Origin: CAZGWJ01 sp964529445
GTDB taxonomy: Bacteria > Oederibacteriota > Muellerivitia > Muellerivitales > Muellerivitaceae
Assembly: GCA_964529445.1 (NCBI GenBank)
Contig: CAZGWJ010000084.1
Coordinates: forward strand, 1-11,654
Reading direction: 5' to 3'
DNA: 11,654 bases
This document shows positions 6,467 through 11,654 of the stretch, piece after piece. Position numbers and translations under genes: made by a program. The notes below the pieces were generated by a model. That model was not told the origin of the DNA and ran no database searches. It was given only the letters and a program-made list of their open reading frames with translations. How positions within the stretch are numbered: position 1 is the first letter of the stretch; each line of letters starts with the position of its first letter.

Positions 6467-6805
6467 TTAGAAGGCGAGGAGGTCCCACAGGAAGATGAGA
6501 AGGCCCACCAGGCCCGCCGCCAGCACGGTCGTGAGGATGGCGCGCGGCCAATCCATGCCGGGTCCGCGGATCCTCTGGGCCACGGGGGACACCGAGGAGC
6601 CGTGGGGCTTCTCGAAATGATGGCACGCCTCGGCGGAGAAATCCCGGGTTACCCACGCGTCGCCCCAGCATTGGCGGCAGACGGCCCTGCCGCATTTCGG
6701 GCAGGCGGCATAATCCTGGGGGTAACGCGTCAGCATCGTCCCGCAGACCTGGCAGCGGGTCTCCTCGCTGATGTAGGCGGCGGGTTTAGGATTTCTTGCG
6801 GACAA
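6467..6805 (-). CDS. Small cysteine-rich zinc-binding protein with C-terminal membrane anchor
   Basis: I do not recognise this 112-residue family. The N-terminal part has Cys pairs C18-x2-C21, C35-x2-C38, C43-x2-C46, then C61-H62-H63. The run CPKCGRAVCRQC (35-46) has the C-x2-C-x4-C-x2-C spacing of FYVE-type double-zinc domains. Four ligand pairs suggest two zinc ions in a cross-brace or two stacked ribbons. Residues 89-111 are one hydrophobic helix (AILTTVLAAGLVGLLIFLW) at the very C-terminus, so the zinc domain would face the cytoplasm with a tail anchor. The start is a TTG at 6805, 20 nt inside the upstream GT4 gene, backed by a strong AAGGAG 7 nt before it. The overlap ties it to the glycosyltransferase block, suggesting a membrane partner or scaffold for glycan assembly, but this is only inference. 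A general quality-control or housekeeping zinc ribbon protein is the alternative. Confidence 0.85.
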   Translation of the reverse strand: MSARNPKPAAYISEETRCQVCGTMLTRYPQDYAACPKCGRAVCRQCWGDAWVTRDFSAEACHHFEKPHGSSVSPVAQRIRGPGMDWPRAILTTVLAAGLVGLLIFLWDLLAF

Positions 6806-7922
6806 TTTCGAACTCCTTCCAGATCCGGCTTGCTACCGCGTCCCATGCGAGACTCCGCACCCGGCGCAGACCCCGCCTCGCGAGGCGCCCCCTCCATGCC
6901 GGGTCCCGGACGACCCGCGCCAGGGCCGCAGCCAGGGCATCGGGGTCCCGGGGATCCGCCAACAGGGCGGCTCCGCCCGCGGCTTCCGGAAGGGACGAGA
7001 CGGAGGATGTGACCACCGGAGCGCCGCAGGCCATCGCCTCGACGACCGGAAGTCCGAAACCCTCGTACCGGGAAGGATAGGCGAAGACCCGACAGGCTCC
7101 ATAGAGATCCCGTAAATCCTCTTCCCGGACGCCGGATAGGAAGTGTACCCTTCCGCGCAGGGTTTTTCCAAGTCTTTCGGTGATCCTGCGCCCCCCCCGG
7201 CCCCGACCCCCGCACAGGACAAGGTCCATTTCGCGGAACTCGGGATGACCGGCGACCGCTTCGCCCAGGGCTTCCCAATTCTTCCGCGGTTCAAGTGTCC
7301 CCACTCCCAGCACGAAGGGCCTGCGGAGTCCCCATCGGTCCCGGACGGCCGCGACGGCCTTGCGGGGCGGAACGGGTCGAAACGCCGGTGAGACTCCGGG
7401 ATGAACGCGGACGATACGGGCATGATCCGCCCAACCCCTGCGCGCCAGCGCCCGGACAGTGGCGTCGGAGTCGACGATGATCCGGCGGGCATTACGGAGG
7501 GTTGGCGGAACCTTGAACCCGTAGAGCAGGCGGGATTTCAAAGAATTGCTTTCGGGAACATCCCAGAAGGAGAGATCGTGAACCGTCACGACCCCGAGGC
7601 CGCGAAACCGGGAAGGAAGCGTGAAATCGGGGTTGAAGAGAACGGTGCATCCCGCCCGGCGGAAGGCTCCGGGAAGCCACACCTCCTCGAACACGACGCG
7701 GTTCGATGCCCAGCCGGGAGCCATGACCTCCAGGGCCTCGCCGAACCGGTCCATCGCCCGGAACCGCTCCGACGCCCCGCCCCTCGACGTGAAAACGACC
7801 ATCCTTCGGCCCTTCCCCATCCTCAGGAGGGCCTCCAGCAACCGGGCCGTATAACAGCCGATCCCGGCGCGATTCCTCAGCGCGTAGGCGTCAAAGGCCA
7901 GCCATCGATCGACGGGCGGCAT
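6786..7922 (-). CDS. Glycosyltransferase family 4
   Basis: This 378-residue GT-B enzyme would transfer a sugar from a nucleotide donor to the growing lipid-linked glycan. The N-terminal domain has AGIGCYTARLLEALL (19-33), FNPDFTLP (96-103) and VVTVHDLSFWDVPE (111-124), a layout shared with mannosyltransferases of the WbpX/WbdB kind; the donor is not certain. The C-terminal domain has VLGVGTLEPRKN (204-215), HFLSGVREEDLRDLY and RYEGFGLPVVEAMACGAPVV (285-304) with the complete E-x7-E pair E287 and E295. I start at the ATG at 7922, because AGGAG stands 6 nt upstream; a TTG at 7946 overlapping the previous stop is possible but has no comparable site. Its last 20 nt overlap the zinc-protein gene. 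It resembles the other GT4 at 9123-10268 in its GTLEPRKN and EGFGLP motifs, so the two may be old duplicates. Confidence 0.95.
   Translation of the reverse strand: MPPVDRWLAFDAYALRNRAGIGCYTARLLEALLRMGKGRRMVVFTSRGGASERFRAMDRFGEALEVMAPGWASNRVVFEEVWLPGAFRRAGCTVLFNPDFTLPSRFRGLGVVTVHDLSFWDVPESNSLKSRLLYGFKVPPTLRNARRIIVDSDATVRALARRGWADHARIVRVHPGVSPAFRPVPPRKAVAAVRDRWGLRRPFVLGVGTLEPRKNWEALGEAVAGHPEFREMDLVLCGGRGRGGRRITERLGKTLRGRVHFLSGVREEDLRDLYGACRVFAYPSRYEGFGLPVVEAMACGAPVVTSSVSSLPEAAGGAALLADPRDPDALAAALARVVRDPAWRGRLARRGLRRVRSLAWDAVASRIWKEFEIVRKKS
6813..6818 (-). promoter_or_regulatory. Strong ribosome binding site deciding a TTG start
   Basis: AAGGAG (within GGAAGGAG) lies 7 nt upstream of the TTG at 6805. 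There is no ATG nearby in the frame, so this site is the main reason to accept the TTG start of the zinc protein. Confidence 0.7.
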
Positions 7923-7928
7923 GCGGCA

Positions 7929-7933
7929 CTCCT
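7929..7933 (-). promoter_or_regulatory. Ribosome binding site choosing the ATG at 7922
   Basis: AGGAG followed by 6 nt precedes the ATG at 7922. It lies in the 20-nt gap after the GT2 stop at 7943 and favours this start over the TTG at 7946. Confidence 0.7.
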
Positions 7934-7942
7934 GTTCTCTTC

Positions 7943-9130
7943 TCAATCCTGCGAAGCGCTCATTCCCTCCCGGGTCTTGGAGCGCCGCTCGTTCTCCAGT
8001 TCCAGCACGTTCAGTCCCAGGACTTGGCAGTACAGAAGCGATACATCGTTCAGGAATTCAACCAGGCGGCTGTCCCCGTCGAGAATCCGGCCGCTGAGGT
8101 AACGGAGGATCTCCCGATCCGGGACCTTGCGCTCGGCCTGGATCCTCGAGCGTTTCTTCAGGACGGTCGGAAGGTGGAAAACCAGCCAAAGGTGGGCACC
8201 CAGGGTGCCCAGGACCGAACGACGCGCCGTGACCAGGGCGTACAGGAAACGGGATGCCATGTCGAGGAGGATCCAGGGAAGGATGCGCGCAAGCGTCCAC
8301 GCCCCGTAGCAGGTCAGGAGGTTGAGGATGCGGTTGCGCTCCTGGAGGTAATGGACCCGGCGGGACGGGACCTTCCGCACCGATGCCGACCCGACATGGA
8401 AGACCTTCGCATCCGGCTCCTGGTAGACCTGGAAACCCCTGAGCCGGCAACGCCAACCGAAAAGGACATCCTCGTGGTAGAGAAAATAGTCCGCGTCGAA
8501 GGGGGGACCCGGCAGGCGCCGGGGATCGTAAAGGAAGGAACATCCCGAGGGATAGAAGACCGTGGAAAGCCGGTCGAAAGCCCCGGAGACCCGGTGACCC
8601 AGGAGGTTGAGGGTCCCGTTCTTCGCGTATTGTTCGGCCGGAACACCCTTGTCCCTCACGAGCGCCATGACGGCCCCCGAATCCGGATGGGCGGCGTGGA
8701 AATCCACCAGGCGCCTGAGCCAATCGGGCGGCACCACGGTGTCGTTGTTCAGGATCGCCACCAGGTCGGCGTCCTTCGCCGACTGGACCCCCAGATTGTT
8801 GCCCAGGGCGTACCCGAAATTCTCCTGGCATTCCAGGACCTTCACCCCGGGATAATTATCCTTCACGAACCGCACGCTCTCGTCCCGGGAGGCGTTGTCC
8901 ACCAGGAGGATGGAGTAGTTGTCATAGCCCTGGGTCTTCAGGGAGAAGAGACAGTTCCACAAGAGTTCGACGCCGTTATGGTTCAGCACCACCACAGCCA
9001 CATGCGGCGACCGCGGCGCCTGGGGAAGGACGGGAATCGGTCGAGCGGCGACCCGTCGGGTCCCCCCCTTGCTCCGGGCCCGGGATCCCCGCGAGGAAGT
9101 CGGGCGCCTCTTGGGAGGGCGCTTATGCAT
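7943..9130 (-). CDS. Glycosyltransferase family 2, rhamnosyltransferase-like, with basic N-terminal tail
   Basis: This 395-residue GT-A protein is predicted to add a sugar to the lipid-linked unit on the cytoplasmic side of the membrane. The catalytic domain begins only at about residue 44 (VAVVVLNHNG) and has LLVDNASRD (75-83), ENFGYALGNNLG, the nucleotide-binding ILNNDT (126-131), YHEDVLFGWRCRLRG (218-232) with the likely base in HED, and FHVGSAS (244-250). COG1216 members of this kind often transfer rhamnose. Two hydrophobic stretches (about 270-300 and 307-323) suggest membrane association. The first 43 residues are rich in Arg, Lys, Ser and Pro and look disordered, an unusual extension for the family. 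The ATG at 9130 overlaps the upstream stop by 8 nt; an ATG at 9148 with a GGAAG upstream is an equal alternative. The C-terminal 70 residues match nothing I recognise. Confidence 0.93.
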   Translation of the reverse strand: MHKRPPKRRPTSSRGSRARSKGGTRRVAARPIPVLPQAPRSPHVAVVVLNHNGVELLWNCLFSLKTQGYDNYSILLVDNASRDESVRFVKDNYPGVKVLECQENFGYALGNNLGVQSAKDADLVAILNNDTVVPPDWLRRLVDFHAAHPDSGAVMALVRDKGVPAEQYAKNGTLNLLGHRVSGAFDRLSTVFYPSGCSFLYDPRRLPGPPFDADYFLYHEDVLFGWRCRLRGFQVYQEPDAKVFHVGSASVRKVPSRRVHYLQERNRILNLLTCYGAWTLARILPWILLDMASRFLYALVTARRSVLGTLGAHLWLVFHLPTVLKKRSRIQAERKVPDREILRYLSGRILDGDSRLVEFLNDVSLLYCQVLGLNVLELENERRSKTREGMSASQD

Positions 9131-10268
9131 CCTTCCGGACCGCGTCATTGAGAGCTTCCAAGGTCCTTCGCGCGGTCTCCTCCCACTGGAACCGGGCGGC
9201 CTGACGGAAACCCCGGCTCCTCAATTCCTCGACCAGGCTCCCCTCCCGGACGATTTTCCCCATCACTTCACCCCATTGGTTGATGTCGGTGGGATCCAAC
9301 AGGTAGGCCGCCTCGCCCGCCACTTCGGGAAGCGATCCGGCGTTGGAACAGACCACGGGAGCCCCGCAACCCATGGCTTCGAGGACCGGCAGTCCGAACC
9401 CCTCCTTCAGGGACGGGAAAAGGAAAGCGTCCGAACCCGTGTAGAGGGCCGGCAGATCGGCTTCCGGGACGAAATCGATCCAACGAACGTTCCTGGCCAG
9501 GGCGGGAGAGCGCACGAACTCCATGAACTCCTCCGGGACCCAGCCCACCGGCCCCGCCAGGACCAGTTGGTGGTCCGTCTTCAGGGTCTGCTTGAAGAGC
9601 AGGAAGGCATGCACGAGTCGCAGGAGGTTCTTCCGCGGTTCCAGCGTTCCCACGTGGAGGAAATAGGGCCGGTCGAGTCCCAACCGCATCCGGAGGTCCT
9701 GGACCGCGGGCGCGGGGGCCGGTTTGAGGAACGATTCCTCCACGCCGTACGGGATGACCCGGACCTTCTCCTCGCCGAGTTCAGGGAAAAGATGCAGGAT
9801 CTGCGACTGGGTGTAACCCGAGCAGGTCAGGACGAGGGAGCAGTCGCGAAGTTGTTTCGGGAGTTCCCTGCCGTAGGTCTTGACGGCCGACGGCAAGGCC
9901 AGGGGCGGATCGGTCAGGAAGGTCACGTCGTGAACGGCGAGGACCTTGGCCCCCCTTTTCTGGGGGATGGGCAGGTAGTTGGGGTGCAGGGCCACGTCCA
10001 CGGGACGCCCCAACAGCGTCTCCAGGGTGGGGGTCCCGAGGGTGCTCCAGGACATGCGAAGCGCAGCGAAGGGGAATCGGGTCTCCACCACCTCCAGGAG
10101 ACGGTTCTCCTTCACGCGCCCCCGTTCGCCGGGCTGGCACGAGTTCATCCAGACGAAGGCCTTGTCCTCCTCGAGCACCTCGGACAAGCCGTCGAGGAGG
10201 CCGGCCACGTAACGGCCCACGCCGGTCCGGTTGCCCTGGAGGGGGATCCCGTCGATCCCGATGATCAT
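9123..10268 (-). CDS. Glycosyltransferase family 4
   Basis: This 381-residue GT-B enzyme starts MIIGIDGIPLQGNRTGVGRYVAGLL, where GVGRY is the donor-side glycine loop of many bacterial GT4 proteins. VLAVHDVTFL (109-118), TCSGYTQSQI (148-157) and VIPYGVEESF (171-180) are the standard connecting motifs. The C-terminal half has FLHVGTLEPRKNLLRLV (203-219), VLAGPVGW and SLKEGFGLPVLEAMGCGAPVV (286-306) with E289 and E297 as the E-x7-E pair. All positions expected for activity are present. The sugar is unknown; mannose is common for this sequence type. The ATG at 10268 overlaps the stop of the upstream GT2 gene as ATGA, with AAGGA further upstream, so coupling is likely. It is full length for the family. 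Confidence 0.95.
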   Translation of the reverse strand: MIIGIDGIPLQGNRTGVGRYVAGLLDGLSEVLEEDKAFVWMNSCQPGERGRVKENRLLEVVETRFPFAALRMSWSTLGTPTLETLLGRPVDVALHPNYLPIPQKRGAKVLAVHDVTFLTDPPLALPSAVKTYGRELPKQLRDCSLVLTCSGYTQSQILHLFPELGEEKVRVIPYGVEESFLKPAPAPAVQDLRMRLGLDRPYFLHVGTLEPRKNLLRLVHAFLLFKQTLKTDHQLVLAGPVGWVPEEFMEFVRSPALARNVRWIDFVPEADLPALYTGSDAFLFPSLKEGFGLPVLEAMGCGAPVVCSNAGSLPEVAGEAAYLLDPTDINQWGEVMGKIVREGSLVEELRSRGFRQAARFQWEETARRTLEALNDAVRKDA

Positions 10269-11128
10269 GCCTTACGGTCCTTACGGAAAGGATAACCGGC
10301 GACGAAGACCGCCCAGCGGATGGCCAGCACGGGGGAGAGCAGGAGGACGGCGGCCGCACCCCGGCGTTTCGTGAAGAAACGCAGTATGTCCAGATACATG
10401 CGAAGCCGTAAAAGGGGTCCCGTCCTCCGGGTCGAGACGCAGCCCTCGTGGAAGACCCGGGCCTCCGCCACATACCACACGCCGCGGCCGCGTTTCCACA
10501 AGCGTTCGCACAGGTCCACATCGTTATAAAGGATAAACTGGCGTTCGTCCATGCCCCCCACCTTCCGGAAGAGCTCCGTGGGCAGGATCAGATAGGAGGC
10601 CGCCACCTGGTCGCAGGAACGGGTCCGCGAATGGTCCGCCTGGTGCATGAACGTCTCCGCGGAGGGAAAGAGCCGGGGACTCAACCGGTCCAGCCCCGCG
10701 AGCGAATTGAAGGCCATCCGCAGGGTCGGGAAGGGGCGGATATGGCGCTGGAGGCGCCCATCGGGATAGAAGGTGGCGGCCCCCGCCGCCCCGGCCCGTG
10801 GATGGCGTCCCATGAAGCGCACCAGGGGGGTGAGGGCATCCTCCCGAAAGGTCACGTCGCTGTTGAGAAGCAGGGTGAACTTGCCCCGTGCCCGGGCCAA
10901 GCCCTGGTTGACCGCCGGGGCGAAACCCCGGTTCCCGGGATTCAGGACGACCTCGAGGCCCTTCTGGCGGGCGAGCCATTCGCGGCTTCCGTCCCTCGAG
11001 TCGTTGTCCACCACGATGACCTCGAAGGAGGTGCGTCGGACATGACGGCGCAGGCTCGTCAGGCAGCGTGCCAGCTCGGGAGCCGTGTTCCAGTTGACGA
11101 TGACGACGCTGACGAGAGGCCTTCTCAT
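10265..11128 (-). CDS. Glycosyltransferase family 2
   Basis: This 287-residue GT-A protein begins MRRPLVSVVIVNWNTAPELARCL, the usual first strand and helix of GT2 enzymes. VIVVDNDSRDGS (38-49), NRGFAPAVNQGLARA (66-80), LLLNSDVTF (86-94, the DxD-equivalent), GGMDERQFILYNDVDLCERLWKRG (191-214) and VFHEGCVS (225-232) follow in family order. This is the COG1216 rhamnosyltransferase-like group; the acidic YNDVD stands where others have EDxD. A hydrophobic C-terminal stretch (about 258-279) probably touches the membrane. I use the ATG at 11128, which overlaps the flippase stop as ATGA and has GGAGG 5 nt upstream (11134-11138); an in-frame start at 11167 would lie inside the flippase gene. It probably adds one of the early residues of the unit, but order of action cannot be read from gene order. 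Confidence 0.95.
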   Translation of the reverse strand: MRRPLVSVVIVNWNTAPELARCLTSLRRHVRRTSFEVIVVDNDSRDGSREWLARQKGLEVVLNPGNRGFAPAVNQGLARARGKFTLLLNSDVTFREDALTPLVRFMGRHPRAGAAGAATFYPDGRLQRHIRPFPTLRMAFNSLAGLDRLSPRLFPSAETFMHQADHSRTRSCDQVAASYLILPTELFRKVGGMDERQFILYNDVDLCERLWKRGRGVWYVAEARVFHEGCVSTRRTGPLLRLRMYLDILRFFTKRRGAAAVLLLSPVLAIRWAVFVAGYPFRKDRKA

Positions 11129-11654
11129 GGGCGCCTCCGCGCCAGGATGGACCGGGCACTTTCCCAATCCTCCGGCCCGACCGCCCGCAGGAGCGCCAGG
11201 AGGGGGAAATAGACCGCCGGTCCCGCCGCAAGCCAGTACAGGCGGGGATCCAGCCGGATCAGCGCCCCCATGACGAGGGCCGCGAGAAGGGACGCCGTCA
11301 ACGGCCAGGCCAGCCGGACCGGCGTCCTCGTCCTCAGGTGGTCGCGAACGAGGGCGAAGCCCAGGATCAACCCGAGCGCCTCGCTGAACACCGTTGCGCC
11401 GGCAGCCCCCTCGGGTCCGAACCTCGGGATGAGCAGGATGTTGAGGATCACGTTCAGGGCGAGAAGCCCCGAGAACAGGAATACCAGCCGCTTCGGGTTC
11501 CGCACCGTGAGTACGTTCATGTAGACGTTGGCCAGGTAGAAGGGTATCACGGAAAGACTGAGCACCAGGAACACGGACGCCGAGGACCGGTAGTCCTCCC
11601 CGAAGAAGAGGACGACGAGGGCGTCCGACCGCAGCACGTCCTCGCGCGGGGGCT
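11125..11654 (-). CDS. Wzx-like lipid-linked oligosaccharide flippase, C-terminal part (cut by window edge)
   Basis: The frame is open through the right edge of the window and ends with TGA at 11125, giving about 175 residues of a longer protein, normally 400-500 residues. It has five hydrophobic segments: VFLVLSLSVIPFYLANVYM, a long one through LLALNVILNILLIPRFG, GATVFSEALGLILGFALV, LAWPLTASLLAALVMGALI and a last one near LAAGPAVYFPLLALL. The combination LIPRFGPEGAAGATVFSEAL is the typical helix-loop-helix of the polysaccharide biosynthesis C-terminal domain in the MOP (MATE-like) exporters. A GTG at 11637 falls in this frame but is surely internal, because FFGEDYRSSA just after it is a mid-protein motif. 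The protein would flip undecaprenyl-diphosphate-linked repeat units to the periplasm. Its stop overlaps the next start as ATGA. Confidence 0.9.
   Translation of the reverse strand, partial: PPREDVLRSDALVVLFFGEDYRSSASVFLVLSLSVIPFYLANVYMNVLTVRNPKRLVFLFSGLLALNVILNILLIPRFGPEGAAGATVFSEALGLILGFALVRDHLRTRTPVRLAWPLTASLLAALVMGALIRLDPRLYWLAAGPAVYFPLLALLRAVGPEDWESARSILARRRP

Noticed and set aside
9069..10295. Open reading frame of 408 codons on the plus strand, and similar ones at 8024-9151, 1739-2617 and 5222-6220
   Set aside because: All are antisense to well-supported glycosyltransferase or epimerase genes and show low-complexity composition without recognisable motifs.

Overview
The window is a GC-rich stretch of bacterial DNA that holds part of a cell-surface polysaccharide (exopolysaccharide, capsule or O-antigen type) biosynthesis locus. 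Every gene I can support lies on the minus strand, so transcription runs from the right end of the window to the left. The host is most likely a Gram-negative-type bacterium, inferred from the Wzx-like flippase together with a WbaP/PglC-family initiating transferase. I cannot name the phylum from the sequence.

Layout in the direction of transcription. (1) Positions 11654 to 6467 hold a tight block: the C-terminal part of a Wzx-like flippase, then GT2, GT4, GT2 and GT4 glycosyltransferases, then a 112-residue cysteine-rich protein with a single C-terminal membrane helix. The genes overlap by 4 to 20 nt or are separated by 20 nt, so they look translationally coupled. (2) A spacer of about 180 nt contains two oppositely oriented arrays of 7-nt repeats. 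(3) Positions 6289 to 4074 hold two more GT4 enzymes joined by a GTGA overlap. (4) A 161-nt spacer contains an 8-nt tandem repeat and a possible promoter. (5) Positions 3912 to 1601 hold the polyprenyl-phosphate sugar-1-phosphate transferase that would start each repeat unit, followed 8 nt later by a GalE-like NAD-dependent sugar epimerase. (6) A 110-nt spacer contains a second inverted heptamer array and a GC-rich hairpin that contains the next ribosome binding site. (7) Positions 1490 to 1 hold a sugar-nucleotide pyrophosphorylase with a C-terminal left-handed beta-helix, joined by an ATGA overlap to a SAM-dependent methyltransferase that runs off the left end.

Taken together (inference): the pyrophosphorylase and epimerase supply activated sugars. 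The initiating transferase loads the first sugar phosphate on undecaprenyl phosphate. Up to six glycosyltransferases (two GT2, four GT4) extend the unit, the methyltransferase may decorate it, and the flippase moves it across the membrane. No polymerase (Wzy), chain-length regulator (Wzz) or export porin lies in the window, and the locus clearly continues past both ends.

The gene content is an ordinary polysaccharide locus. The less ordinary parts are the paired inverted heptamer arrays in two spacers, the ribosome-binding-site hairpin with an overlapping 26-codon reading frame ahead of the pyrophosphorylase, the small FYVE/RING-like zinc protein with a membrane tail, and a candidate leaderless start for the initiating transferase.
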